A stretch of 64,000 nt of DNA from Spirochaetota bacterium (GCA_016928865.1 JAFGJX010000005.1:48861-112860); one strand, 5' to 3'. Counted from the stretch's first letter, positions 25,478 through 34,232 are shown. A program made the numbers and translations. The notes: generated by a model from the sequence alone, not told the origin.

Positions 25478-26671
25478 ATGAAACCGAAGTATAACAAGGT
25501 CGGTATCCTGTTCTCGGGAGGGCCGGCGCCGAGCGCGAACGCGGTTATATCATCAACCGCGGTCAATTTCCTTGACAATAACGTGCCGGTCATTGGGATC
25601 ATGCGCGGCTACGAGTTCCTCCAGGACTTCAACAAGAATTACCCGAAGCTTCGGAAAGACCTCCACTACGGCACCATCACCCACGAGATAACCAAGGCGC
25701 GGAACAGATCGGGGATATTCCTCCGCACGTCCCGAGCCAACCCGGGTAAAGATATCAGGACAATGGAAGATCTGAACAACCCGGAGAAGAACAACCGGCT
25801 CAGGAACATTCTCGATGCCTTCGAGCACCTGGAGATCGGCGCTCTTGTCTCAATCGGCGGGGACGATACCCTGAAGACCGCAAACTATCTCTGGCTCATG
25901 GGCTTCCCGGTGATCCATATCCCCAAGACCATCGACAACGACTATTACGGCATCCCCTGGACCTTCGGGTACTGGACCGCGGTTGACGTGGCGCAGAAGA
26001 TACTGCTGAACCTGAAGGCCGACGCACAGGCAACGGACAGCTTCTTTATCGTGGAGCTGATGGGGAGGAAATCAGGCTGGATAACCTACGCTGCCGGGAT
26101 CGCGTCCGAGGCGATTCTGATGATTTCCGCCGAGGATATTGAAGGAGACGTGGTCAATCTGGAACATCTCGTTGAACGGATAACCGATGTGATTATCACC
26201 AGGGAGAACGACCACAAGCCATACGGCGTAATCGCGATCTCAGAGGGGATCGTCGATAAAATGCCTGAAGACCTTAAGCCCAAGGCAACGGACCGGCACG
26301 GCAATATGAGGATGGGAGAGGCAAAGATATCCACGATACTGTCAGAGCATGTCAAGGAGCGGTACAAGGATAAGACAGGCCTTGAAATCAAGGTGACCCC
26401 CAAGCAGGTGGGTTACGAGATACGGTCCGCATACCCCACGGCGTTTGATGTGGTCATGGGAAGCATGCTCGGCTATGGCGCGGCAAAGTACTATCTGGAG
26501 GGCAACTTCGGCATCATGGTGTCGGTAACCGACAATTTCGACCTGAAGGCGGTTTCCTTTTCCGAGCTCATCGACAAGGATACGCTCCTTACCAGGCTGC
26601 GGGACGTGCCGCGGGGGAGTGATTTCTTCAATCTAAAAAACAAGCTTCAGTATTCAAATATATTCGATTGA
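25478..26671 (+). CDS. pfp: Pyrophosphate-dependent phosphofructokinase
   Basis: A 397-residue second phosphofructokinase. The active site reads SIGGDDTLKTANYL: the Asp at the GGDD position is the marker of PPi-dependent enzymes, which use pyrophosphate instead of ATP and run reversibly. IPKTIDNDYYGIPWTFGYWTA carries the catalytic loop with the matching Lys, and LMGRKSGWITYAAG is the substrate box. GGAGGG stands about seven bases before the ATG. It is transcribed away from the ATP-type paralogue. Together they would allow both ATP- and PPi-driven glycolysis. The substrate assignment rests on these two residue positions. Confidence 0.9.
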   Translation: MKPKYNKVGILFSGGPAPSANAVISSTAVNFLDNNVPVIGIMRGYEFLQDFNKNYPKLRKDLHYGTITHEITKARNRSGIFLRTSRANPGKDIRTMEDLNNPEKNNRLRNILDAFEHLEIGALVSIGGDDTLKTANYLWLMGFPVIHIPKTIDNDYYGIPWTFGYWTAVDVAQKILLNLKADAQATDSFFIVELMGRKSGWITYAAGIASEAILMISAEDIEGDVVNLEHLVERITDVIITRENDHKPYGVIAISEGIVDKMPEDLKPKATDRHGNMRMGEAKISTILSEHVKERYKDKTGLEIKVTPKQVGYEIRSAYPTAFDVVMGSMLGYGAAKYYLEGNFGIMVSVTDNFDLKAVSFSELIDKDTLLTRLRDVPRGSDFFNLKNKLQYSNIFD

Positions 26672-26681
26672 GGGTGTTGAA

Positions 26682-27164
26682 GTGGGCAGGCCGGGTGTCA
26701 TCATGATTACGCTAACGATTGCGGCGTCCCTCGCGGCAGGAGTGGGGTGCTCCCGGGAGCGGGCCCCCGCAGGCTTTGACGGCGTGTTTGAGAAGCTCCT
26801 CTCGGCCCGGAGTTTTGAGGAAGCGAAGCGCTTCTACACGGCCGGAACCGTTGATGCAATCGATGACGCCGTGCGCGACGGCGTTATCGCGGAACAGGAC
26901 CGGCTGCGGGTTCTTCCGCTCTTCAATGAAAAGACGAGATGGGCCGAGGTCTACAGAAAATCCGAAGGATCCCGGGGGGAGATACGGCTCCGTTACACTG
27001 ACCACCCGGTGGAGAACATGATCGGCCAGGAGATGATGTTCCGCATGAAAAGGGAGGGTGATTCTTGGCGGATCGACCTTGAAGATGAAATACGGCAGGC
27101 GCTGCGTGGGCTGGAGCGTGAAGGCGCCGCCGATTATATCCGGCGCATCAGGAAGAAGTTTTAA
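26682..27164 (+). CDS. Small lipoprotein of unknown function
   Basis: A 160-residue predicted lipoprotein; lipobox AGVGC (Cys about residue 23). The rest (LLSARSFEEAKRFYTAGTVD, EMMFRMKREGDSWRIDLEDE) is a two-part helix-then-strand layout seen in small DUF4878-like or NTF2-like domains, which end in a W-K/R-I-D strand. The same layout appears in the lipoprotein at 51663-52127. The GTG at 26682 has GAGGG upstream; an internal ATG at 26703 is possible. It starts 10 bases after the PPi-phosphofructokinase, so it is probably in the same transcript. Its stop codon overlaps that of the convergent TPR gene. Confidence 0.7.
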   Translation: MGRPGVIMITLTIAASLAAGVGCSRERAPAGFDGVFEKLLSARSFEEAKRFYTAGTVDAIDDAVRDGVIAEQDRLRVLPLFNEKTRWAEVYRKSEGSRGEIRLRYTDHPVENMIGQEMMFRMKREGDSWRIDLEDEIRQALRGLEREGAADYIRRIRKKF

Positions 27165-27742
27165 TACATAGATATGGCGAGGTTGAGGATGATCTCCTCC
27201 ATGAGCTCCTTCGCTTCCCCGTCCTCCGGAAAGCGCTCGACGAAGTCAAGGCATGATATGTAGGCCATGAAAAGGGCGCCCGTTTCAATATAGAGGTTGA
27301 TCAGGTTGAAGTGGATCTCCTCGATGTCCCTGGTGACCTCGAGGGACTTGCTGTAGTAATAGATGGCCTGCTCAGGATCGCCCATCTCCCAGCAGACGCC
27401 GGCGAGGTTCGCCAGCGTCACGGCATCATCCGGGTTGAATCGAATTGACCGTTCGAGAACCTGCCTGGATTTTTTGAATTTTCCGAGCTCGCACAGGGCA
27501 ATGCCGAGGCCGTTCAGGATGTCGGGATCGCTGCTGTCGAGCATGGCGCCGATGCTGAAAAGCCTGAGGGCCTTTTCATATTCGCCCATCTCGATATATT
27601 CATAGCCCGTGTCGACAAGAAGTGACGGGTTCTGCCTCAGCTCGATGAGCTCGTCCATCCCGATCTGCATCTCCCTCAGAATCAGGGAGTTGATCTTCTT
27701 CTGAGCCCTCTGGCTCGTTCTTTGGTTCTCGGAAAGGGTCAT
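27161..27742 (-). CDS. Tetratricopeptide repeat protein
   Basis: A 193-residue soluble protein with about four TPR units at residues ~40-175: YIEMGEYEKALRLFSIGAML, LGIALCELGKFKKSRQVLER, LAGVCWEMGDPEQAIYYYSK. TPR arrays bind protein partners. No signal peptide is seen, so it is probably cytoplasmic. Its stop codon overlaps that of the convergent lipoprotein gene. Role unknown. Confidence 0.85.
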   Translation of the reverse strand: MTLSENQRTSQRAQKKINSLILREMQIGMDELIELRQNPSLLVDTGYEYIEMGEYEKALRLFSIGAMLDSSDPDILNGLGIALCELGKFKKSRQVLERSIRFNPDDAVTLANLAGVCWEMGDPEQAIYYYSKSLEVTRDIEEIHFNLINLYIETGALFMAYISCLDFVERFPEDGEAKELMEEIILNLAISMY

Positions 27743-28114
27743 TGCATTATGTCTTGTAATCTCGTTTTTGACACTATTGCCGGTGATGCTTTATGTCAAT
27801 AAAAAATATAATTTTTAATCGATCGCGGGCATGGCAGTGGACGCAGCAGGAGGGCTGCGTGCCGCTTGTGCTATAGAGCCCCCCGGGTCCCATGTGAAAC
27901 CGGCGTTTCGGGCCTGTGGCTTGCAGGCATCAAAAAACTACTTGACTGATTATCGGTCTTATTTCTTATTGAGAAATTCCAGGAGAAGACCGGGAAAAAC
28001 GCATCCGGTCCTTTTTGGAATGATCACGGCACATCCAGTATACGGGTGCCCGCCGAAGAAAAAGCGTACGCTGCAGCGCGTTCATCATATAGTAATACAC
28101 CAAGGAGTTATCGA
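27743..28114. other. Intergenic region before the rnf operon
   Basis: No convincing gene lies in these 372 bases. There are small hairpins (CGCAGC / GCTGCG near 27845-27865; GCCTGTGG / TTGCAGGC near 27912-27929) and a possible promoter, TTGACT at 27942-27947 with TTATTG about 18 bases later, pointing at the rnf operon. The TPR gene's promoter must also lie here. Confidence 0.35.
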
Positions 28115-28396
28115 ATGTCAAAGGAGAAAATATTTTGCGCCAATTGCCAGTACTGCATCGTCATACGACAATATGAATCGGAGCCGGACCGCTATGTGCT
28201 CAGGGTCAAGTGCCTCAAGAAGAAATGGGTCAAGCGCTCCGGCGAGGAGAAACTGTACAAGTTTTTTACCGTGGCACGCAGAATAATGGACGATTGTGAA
28301 TACTATACTGAATCGGGCGAATTGTTCCCGTATATCAAAAATTTAAGGAAAGAACTGCCTATTAAGGATGAGATATACTCCACCAAGGATGTATGA
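28115..28396 (+). CDS. Small cysteine-containing protein preceding rnfC
   Basis: A 93-residue protein with CANCQYC at residues 7-13, further cysteines at about residues 32 (VKCLKKKW) and 61 (DDCEYY), and no signal peptide. The C-x-x-C-x-x-C spacing could bind zinc or an Fe-S cluster; no family was recognised. AAGGAG stands eight bases before the ATG. Its stop codon overlaps the rnfC start (ATGA), so it is translationally coupled to rnfC and probably part of the Rnf operon. This is not one of the six standard Rnf subunits. Confidence 0.7.
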   Translation: MSKEKIFCANCQYCIVIRQYESEPDRYVLRVKCLKKKWVKRSGEEKLYKFFTVARRIMDDCEYYTESGELFPYIKNLRKELPIKDEIYSTKDV

Positions 28397-29718
28397 TAAT
28401 GTTTTCACGCTTTGGCGGAGGGATACATCCGCCTGAACATAAAAGCATTACCGAAGAACTGAAATTTGTAAATCTTCCCATCCCGCATACCTGTTATATA
28501 CCGCTCCAGCAGCACGTCGGAGCGCCCGCGAAGCTGGCAGTAAAGGCCGGGGACATCGTTTCCGAAGGCCAGCTTATCGGACGCGCCGACGGCATGATTA
28601 GCGCCAATGTCCACTCATCCATCCCCGGGAAGGTGGCGGATATCGCCGTGGTGCCCACGGTGTATGGGCCGCAGCAATCCGTCATCGTTGAAGCAGAGGG
28701 GACTTTTTCCTCGTCAGCAATGCCGCATGAAACACGCGACTGGACGGCCCTTGCCCGCGAGGAGCTCCTCGACAGGATCAGGGAAGCCGGCATCGTCGGT
28801 CTTGGCGGAGCGGCATTTCCGTCCGCGGTGAAGCTCTCCCCGCCCCCTGGCAAAAGGATCGACACTCTTGTCGTTAACGGCGCCGAGTGTGAGCCGTATC
28901 TTACGGTCGATGACATGCTGATGAAGACATTCCCCGACGCCGTGATTGAGGGGACAAGAATTCTCATGAGGGCGCTCGGGGCCGCGAACGCCGTCATCGG
29001 CATTGAGAGCAACAAGGGTGCGGCGATCGTTTCATTGAAAAAATCTATTGCGGCCCCGGGTATTCCTGATGGCATCCGCGTCAAAAAGCTGGCCACACGT
29101 TACCCGCAGGGCGCGGAGAAGCAGCTGATCTACAGCCTGCTTCGCAGGCGTGTCCCGTCTGGCGGCCTCCCGATGGACGTGGGAGTGGTTGTGCATAACG
29201 TGGGGACCGTGCATGCGGTCCGCGAAGCGGTCCTCTACAACCGGCCTCTGTACACGCGGTACATCACGGTATCGGGAAACGCGATCGAGCGCCCCGGCAA
29301 TTACAAGGTGCGCATCGGCATGAAAATCGCCGATATCGTTGAGGAATGCGGCGGCTTCAGGGAGCCGCCGGTGCGAATCGTTATGGGCGGGCCGATGTGC
29401 GGCCAGAGCGTCCATTCCCTCGACGTACCCGTGGTAAAGGGGACGTCCGGATTGCTCTTCCTCGCAGGGAAGGGGGTTGCGGCCAGGGAATATTCCCCGT
29501 GTATACGGTGCGGCGCCTGCGTTTCGGTCTGTCCCGCCGGTCTCCTGCCGTGCGACCTGGGCAACGCAGTGGAAAAGGGAAGAATCGACCTCGCGGAGGA
29601 CCTGAACCCGTTTGATTGCATCATGTGCGGTTCGTGCAGCTATGTCTGTCCGGCGCACCGGCCGCTCAGTCATTTTATAAAGCTGGCCCAGCAGAAAATC
29701 AGGGCCGCGCGGAAATAG
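28393..29718 (+). CDS. rnfC: Rnf complex subunit C (NADH-oxidising subunit)
   Basis: A 441-residue peripheral subunit of the Rnf complex, which couples ferredoxin:NAD+ electron transfer to ion transport across the cytoplasmic membrane. Visible parts: an N-terminal barrel-sandwich region (FGGGIHPPEHK), the FMN/NADH region with GGAAFPSAVK and VNGAECEPYLTVDD, and two C-terminal 4Fe-4S binding motifs, CIRCGACVSVCPAG and CIMCGSCSYVCPAHRP. The start overlaps the upstream gene (ATGA), with AAGGA upstream. The spacing to rnfD is 10 bases. Confidence 0.95.
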   Translation: MIMFSRFGGGIHPPEHKSITEELKFVNLPIPHTCYIPLQQHVGAPAKLAVKAGDIVSEGQLIGRADGMISANVHSSIPGKVADIAVVPTVYGPQQSVIVEAEGTFSSSAMPHETRDWTALAREELLDRIREAGIVGLGGAAFPSAVKLSPPPGKRIDTLVVNGAECEPYLTVDDMLMKTFPDAVIEGTRILMRALGAANAVIGIESNKGAAIVSLKKSIAAPGIPDGIRVKKLATRYPQGAEKQLIYSLLRRRVPSGGLPMDVGVVVHNVGTVHAVREAVLYNRPLYTRYITVSGNAIERPGNYKVRIGMKIADIVEECGGFREPPVRIVMGGPMCGQSVHSLDVPVVKGTSGLLFLAGKGVAAREYSPCIRCGACVSVCPAGLLPCDLGNAVEKGRIDLAEDLNPFDCIMCGSCSYVCPAHRPLSHFIKLAQQKIRAARK

Positions 29719-29728
29719 AGGCGGAGCC

Positions 29729-30823
29729 ATGACCGGTACTGAAAAGAAGGATGACACGCTGCTTGTATCACATCCACCCCATATACGCTCCGGGGAATCC
29801 GTCCCAAAAATCATGTGGTCGGTGGTCATCGCCCTGACGCCCGCCGCCGCCTATTCCGTGTATCTTTTCGGCCACCGTGCGGCCCTGCTGATCGGTACGG
29901 CGGTCGTATCAGCGGTCGTGGCCGAAGCGGCAATGCGTCTTTTGCTTCGCAGACAAGTTACCGTTTTGGACGGGTCCGCGGTCATTACAGGGCTCCTGCT
30001 CGGCATGAATGTTCCGCCTGGCGCGCCCTGGTGGACGGTCGCCATCGGCTCGTTTTTTGCGATTATCATTGTCAAACAGCTTTTCGGCGGGCTCGGGTTC
30101 AATATCTTCAACCCGGCGCTGGCCGCGCGCGCCTTTCTCATGGCATCCTGGCCGGTACACATGACCACGAGCTGGCACAATTTCAGCGAAACGAACGTCC
30201 TGTCGCCGGCGGCATCGAACCCCGGGTTCCCGGTCGCAGTGTATGACTCACTCACCGGGGCGACGCCGCTCGCGCTCCTCAAAGCAGGTCCGAAGATCCT
30301 TGCGGACCACGGCATCGATCCCGTGCGGATCAATGACATCGCCTTTTCGCCTGACATGTTCCTTTCGCTCTTTATCGGCAACAGGGGCGGGTGCGTCGGG
30401 GAAACGTCAGTACTCCTCCTCCTGGCGGGCGCGGTCTTCCTCCTCGCGCGCAAGGTGATTACCTGGCATGTTCCGGTCTCCTTTATCGGCGTGGCTGCCG
30501 CCTTGGCGGCCGCCCATGCGGCGCTGACGGGGAATCCCGCGCCGCACCTTGTTGCGCTCTTTCATGTTCTCTCCGGCGGTCTCGTCCTGGGCGCCTTTTT
30601 CATGGCGACCGACATGGTCACCTCTCCGGTGTCCCGGAAGGGCATGCTTCTTTTCGGCGCCGGATGCGGCCTTATAGCGTTTGTCATAAGGACATGGGGA
30701 GGGTATCCCGAAGGGGTGTCTTACTCGATACTGATCATGAACGCGTTTGTGCCTCTCATCGATCGCTATATGAAGCCGAAGGTCTTTGGCGCATCAAAAC
30801 GGCGCAGGGGTGCGGGCGCATGA
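29729..30823 (+). CDS. rnfD: Rnf complex subunit D
   Basis: A 364-residue integral membrane subunit with about nine hydrophobic spans. It carries the covalent flavin site motif VYDSLTGATPLALL, where the threonine after G-A is the FMN attachment residue by family analogy. NIFNPALAARAFL and a C-terminal YPEGVSYSILIMNAFVPLID are NqrB/RnfD landmarks. It acts in the ion-translocating membrane core. Its end overlaps rnfG by four bases. Confidence 0.95.
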   Translation: MTGTEKKDDTLLVSHPPHIRSGESVPKIMWSVVIALTPAAAYSVYLFGHRAALLIGTAVVSAVVAEAAMRLLLRRQVTVLDGSAVITGLLLGMNVPPGAPWWTVAIGSFFAIIIVKQLFGGLGFNIFNPALAARAFLMASWPVHMTTSWHNFSETNVLSPAASNPGFPVAVYDSLTGATPLALLKAGPKILADHGIDPVRINDIAFSPDMFLSLFIGNRGGCVGETSVLLLLAGAVFLLARKVITWHVPVSFIGVAAALAAAHAALTGNPAPHLVALFHVLSGGLVLGAFFMATDMVTSPVSRKGMLLFGAGCGLIAFVIRTWGGYPEGVSYSILIMNAFVPLIDRYMKPKVFGASKRRRGAGA

Positions 30824-31530
30824 AGATAGGCCGCCAGATCATCAGGCCGACCCTCGTTCTTACGGCGATAACCGTGGCGAGCGTATTTCTCCTTTCCCAC
30901 GTGGAGCGACTCGCTGGTCCGATCATAATCAAGCGGGCCCGGCAAAAACAGGAGGCGGCACTTTCGCTGGTGCTTCCCGGTTATATCGTGCTCTCTTCCA
31001 GAACGATCGCCGTCGACGGCGTCGAATTTACCTACTGGGAAGCTGAAAAAAAAGTTGAGAACAGAACCGTGCGCGCCTACGCCTTTCTGACAAAGGGAAC
31101 CGGATACGGAGGCGACATGGTAATGATGGCGGGGGTTGACGAAAAGGGGGAAGTGCTCGGTCTTTCGATCATCAGCCAGTCGGAGACGCCGGGACTCGGC
31201 GACCGCTGTCTGGAAGTTGCGGACCGTGAGACACTCTGGGACCATTTGAAGGGCGGCATCCCGGAACGAGACTTCAGCGATGCAACGCGGATTCCCTGGT
31301 TCCAGAATCAGTTCAAGGGACTGGACGCGAACGAGAAGATTCAGATAGTAAAACGCGGCGACTGGGAGCCGGGCATGCGGGACGGCCTTCTGGAAATAAA
31401 CGCGATATCGGCCATTACCGGGGCAACCATAACATCTGCCGGGGTGGTTCGCGGCCTTGAATCGGGCCTGGACCGGCTCAGAAGGGCACGTGAGGCGGCA
31501 GCAGCCGAACAGACCGGAGGGATACGATGA
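30820..31530 (+). CDS. rnfG: Rnf complex subunit G
   Basis: A 236-residue subunit with one N-terminal membrane anchor (TLVLTAITVASVFLLSHV) and a periplasmic FMN-binding domain. The attachment motif is AITGATITSAGV, where the Thr carries covalent FMN by family analogy. GLSIISQSETPGLGDRC is the other conserved block. The ATG at 30820 overlaps the rnfD stop; the frame is open far upstream, but that part is a shadow of rnfD. Coupled to rnfE by a four-base overlap. Confidence 0.95.
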   Translation: MKIGRQIIRPTLVLTAITVASVFLLSHVERLAGPIIIKRARQKQEAALSLVLPGYIVLSSRTIAVDGVEFTYWEAEKKVENRTVRAYAFLTKGTGYGGDMVMMAGVDEKGEVLGLSIISQSETPGLGDRCLEVADRETLWDHLKGGIPERDFSDATRIPWFQNQFKGLDANEKIQIVKRGDWEPGMRDGLLEINAISAITGATITSAGVVRGLESGLDRLRRAREAAAAEQTGGIR

Positions 31531-32123
31531 ATTACTGGAAGGAGTTTGCAAAGGGACTGTGGGAGAAAAACCCCCAGCTCGTACTGGGCCTCGCATTCTG
31601 CCCGACGCTGGCGGTGTCAGTCTCCGTGTCAAACGCGCTCTGGATGACGCTTGCCGCCACCTTCGTGCTTGTGAGCTCCAACCTGCTCGTCTCCGCAATA
31701 CGGGTCATCGTGCCCGCGCACCTGCGCATTCCGATCTTTATCACCATCATCGCCGGTTTTGTTACCGTCGTGGACCTTCTCCTCGAGGCCTATCAGCCCG
31801 AGGTGTACCGGTCGCTCGGTATATTCATCCCCCTCATCGTGGTGAACTGCATCATCCTGGGACGGGCCGAGGAGTTCGCGCAGAAGAACGGCGTTTTCCT
31901 TTCCGTCCTGGACGGCCTCGGCATGGGGATCGGCTTCGGGCTCACCCTTGTCGTGCTCTCTGCAGTGAGGGAGATTCTCGGCGCGAACAAGCTGTTCGGC
32001 TATACCCTGATTCCCGGCATGGAGCCGGCTCTGGCCATGGCGCTGGCGCCGGGAGCCTTTTTCACCCTCGCCCTCATGCTCTGGGCCATGAACGCGGTCA
32101 ATTCACGGAAGAAGGGGAGGTAG
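31527..32123 (+). CDS. rnfE: Rnf complex subunit E
   Basis: A 198-residue integral membrane subunit of the RnfA/RnfE/NqrD family with six spans. Landmarks: NPQLVLGLAFCPTLAVS, IFIPLIVVNCIILGRAEEFA (the cysteine of the shared intramembrane Fe-S site) and SVLDGLGMGIGFGL. Order within the cluster is C-D-G-E-A. Confidence 0.95.
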   Translation: MNYWKEFAKGLWEKNPQLVLGLAFCPTLAVSVSVSNALWMTLAATFVLVSSNLLVSAIRVIVPAHLRIPIFITIIAGFVTVVDLLLEAYQPEVYRSLGIFIPLIVVNCIILGRAEEFAQKNGVFLSVLDGLGMGIGFGLTLVVLSAVREILGANKLFGYTLIPGMEPALAMALAPGAFFTLALMLWAMNAVNSRKKGR

Positions 32124-32130
32124 GGAAGGA

Positions 32131-32736
32131 ATGGAGATCAGGGTCTTCGTAACGATACTGCTCAGCACGATATTTATCAATAACTACGTCCTGTCGCGGA
32201 TGCTCGGCCTCTGCCCCTTCCTGGGCGTGTCAAAGAAGCTCGATTCTGCCCTGGGCATGGGGCTGGCGGTGATATTCGTCATGACCCTGACGTCCTTCAT
32301 CACCTATCCGATATATAAATACGTGCTGGTGCCCAACGGCATCGCGTACCTCATAACGATCGTCTTCATTCTTGTCATCGCCGCGCTGGTCCAGTTTGTC
32401 GAGATGGCGGTGCGGAAGATGTCCCCGGCGCTCTACCAGTCCCTGGGAATCTTCCTGCCGCTCATTACGACCAACTGCGCGGTCCTCGGCGTTGCCGTGT
32501 TGAACGTCAGGTCCGGATTCATGGATCACGGCACGAGCCTGGGCCTCATGAAGTGCATGGTACAGGGGCTCGGCGGCGGCATCGGGTTCACGCTGGCGCT
32601 TATTATCATGGCGGGGATCCGGGAGCGCCTGGAGATCGCAGAGATCCCCGAGAACCTGAAGGGCGCACCCATCACGTTTATCACCGCGGGCCTGCTCGCG
32701 CTTGCGTTCTACGGTTTTTCGGGGATGAAGATATAG
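32131..32736 (+). CDS. rnfA: Rnf complex subunit A
   Basis: A 201-residue integral membrane subunit, paralogous to RnfE. Landmarks: INNYVLSRMLGLCPFLGVS (with the conserved Cys), SLGIFLPLITTNCAVLGVA and VQGLGGGIGFTLALIIMAG. RnfA and RnfE form the central ion path and share an Fe-S cluster. In the usual C-D-G-E-A-B order rnfB should follow; here the next gene is thyX, so the cluster ends with rnfA. Confidence 0.95.
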   Translation: MEIRVFVTILLSTIFINNYVLSRMLGLCPFLGVSKKLDSALGMGLAVIFVMTLTSFITYPIYKYVLVPNGIAYLITIVFILVIAALVQFVEMAVRKMSPALYQSLGIFLPLITTNCAVLGVAVLNVRSGFMDHGTSLGLMKCMVQGLGGGIGFTLALIIMAGIRERLEIAEIPENLKGAPITFITAGLLALAFYGFSGMKI

Positions 32737-32754
32737 GGACTGAGCCTTAACGCC

Positions 32755-32877
32755 CCCTCCGGCCTGCGGCCACCTCCCCCGCACGCGGGGGAGGTGACGC
32801 GAGATGGTGCGAGAATAAGCAGGAATTTCTTTTTCCCCTTTCCTCGTGAACGGGGAAGGGGGATAGGGGGATGGGGC
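32755..32877. repeat. GC-rich palindrome cluster between rnfA and thyX
   Basis: Two inverted repeats lie here: CACCTCCCCCGC / GCGGGGGAGGTG around AC (32770-32796) and CCCCTTTCCTCG / CGGGGAAGGGGG (32835-32862). The second arm, read backwards, resembles the palindrome after the gene at 52811-53188 (CCCCTTCCCCGC / GCGGGGAAGGGG). They are probably members of one dispersed palindrome family. Confidence 0.55.
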
Positions 32878-32905
32878 GGCTCAATACAGAGGAGTATTCA
32901 ATAAT

Positions 32906-33544
32906 ATGGAAATAACAAAACCGACCGTGACGCTTCTGGCGATAACGCCGGGGGCCGAAAAGCTCATCGAGGAGGCGGGCAGGACCTGCTACCTCTCGCT
33001 TGACCGCATTGCGGAAGGGAGCGAGCGGAGCTTTATCCGAAACTGCATCAGGCGCGGTCACCATTCTATTCTTGAGCACGCCTCGGCGTCGTTCCGTATA
33101 ACAGGCGCTTCACGCGCCTTCACGCACCAGCTCGTGCGTCACCGCCTGGCGAGCTACTCGCAGCAGTCACAGCGGTATGTGGACGAGACGGGCTTTAATT
33201 ACGTCATCCCTGCTGACATCCTGGCCGACGAGGGCGCGGCAGTTATCTTTCGCGAGGCGATGGCCCGGGCGGAGGAATCGTACCGCGCTCTCAGGGCTCG
33301 GGGAATAAAAAAAGAGGACGCTCGCTTTGTGCTCCCCAACGCTTCAGAGAGCCAGATCGTGTTTTCAGCCAACTTCAGGGAGCTCAGGATGATATTCAAC
33401 CTCCGCCTCGCGCGCGGCGCCCAGTGGGAGATCCGCAGGGTGTGCGCGATGATGCTGAAGATTCTGCAGAACGAGGCGCCGGCCGTGTTCGGGGATTACG
33501 TGCTTGACGAAGACTCCATGACCGCGCAGTCCGACCTGTCGTGA
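32906..33544 (+). CDS. thyX: Flavin-dependent thymidylate synthase
   Basis: A 212-residue ThyX that makes dTMP from dUMP with methylene-tetrahydrofolate and FADH2. The ThyX motif is present as RHRLASYSQQSQRY (R-H-R-x-x-S-x-x-x-x-S-x-R-Y). SILEHASASFRITGASRAFTHQ precedes it (in two segments) and NLRLARGAQWEIRR follows. It replaces ThyA and spares dihydrofolate reductase. The gene stands alone between palindromic spacers. Confidence 0.95.
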   Translation: MEITKPTVTLLAITPGAEKLIEEAGRTCYLSLDRIAEGSERSFIRNCIRRGHHSILEHASASFRITGASRAFTHQLVRHRLASYSQQSQRYVDETGFNYVIPADILADEGAAVIFREAMARAEESYRALRARGIKKEDARFVLPNASESQIVFSANFRELRMIFNLRLARGAQWEIRRVCAMMLKILQNEAPAVFGDYVLDEDSMTAQSDLS

Positions 33545-33550
33545 AGAGCG

Positions 33551-33746
33551 CCGATAGTTATCGGTAGCTCCACATTCCATACACGTTTTACACATTCATT
33601 TAACGGGGTCAGAGTAAATATGATAGTGGCAAAACCTGTCTTCTTTCTTGATTTTGTACATAAAAGAGAAGGGGGGTCAGAGTAAAGCCCGTGGTATATA
33701 ATAACTATTTGACGATAGTTATCGGTAGCTTGCAGATAGTTATCGG
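33551..33746. repeat. Composite repeat array: CCGATAGTTATCGG with GGGGTCAGAGTAA
   Basis: Contains CCGATAGTTATCGG (33551-33564), GGGGTCAGAGTAA (33605-33617), GGGGGGTCAGAGTAA (33671-33685), CGATAGTTATCGG (33713-33725) and a shortened ATAGTTATCGG (33736-33746). It is the other orientation of the arrays at 21355-21442 and 57989-58076. It fills the spacer between the convergent thyX and cheX genes. Confidence 0.8.
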
Positions 33747-33764
33747 AACAAATGCTGTTGCGGA

Positions 33765-34232
33765 TTATTTCAGGGCAACGTTCATCTCAAGCTGGCCCAT
33801 GGGGCTGTAGAGGTTAATGCCCAGGGTCGTTTGCTTGATCAGGGTGATGGTAAAATCTTTGCCCACGACCACCGTGGGAGTGGTCATGTTGATTCGCTTT
33901 CCGGTTGTTGCGAACAGGTTCATGGCGTTGCCGGTGATCATGTTCGCCATTTCACCGATGATGTCTTTGTATTCCTGCTGGATCTGTTCCTCGGTGAGAC
34001 CGGGAACGAGGACGTTCGCGATCTTGTATACCATATTGAATCCCATGCTGTACACGACCTCGCCCGTCACGCCGCCGGTTATGCCGATCAGGATGGCAAG
34101 ATCAAGGGAAGGGATGGGGCTGTCCTTGATTACCAGCTTTCCACGCCTCAGGTCGACATTGAGGATTGACTTGAAAACGGCGCTTGCCGCCTCAAGAAAC
34201 GGATTTACGAATTCGGCATTAATATTCGGCAT
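33765..34232 (-). CDS. cheX: CheX-type CheY-P phosphatase
   Basis: A 155-residue cytoplasmic protein of the CheC/CheX/FliY family, which dephosphorylates CheY-P in chemotaxis. The active-site helix DIIGEMANMITGNAM keeps the E-x-x-N pair of the single-helix CheX type. FVNPFLEAASAVFKSIL is the usual N-terminal helix, and GGVTGEVVYSMGFN and INMTTPTVVVGKDF are the matching strands. CheX is the main CheY-P phosphatase of spirochaetes. No other che genes are in the window. Confidence 0.9.
   Translation of the reverse strand: MPNINAEFVNPFLEAASAVFKSILNVDLRRGKLVIKDSPIPSLDLAILIGITGGVTGEVVYSMGFNMVYKIANVLVPGLTEEQIQQEYKDIIGEMANMITGNAMNLFATTGKRINMTTPTVVVGKDFTITLIKQTTLGINLYSPMGQLEMNVALK

Noticed and set aside
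27830..27930. Small SRP RNA or other conserved ncRNA in the rnf leader
   Set aside because: The hairpins do not contain the conserved SRP RNA core sequence.
27831..28286. Frame of 151 codons before the rnf operon
   Set aside because: It has no conserved pattern, crosses the spacer hairpins and overlaps the cysteine protein in another frame.
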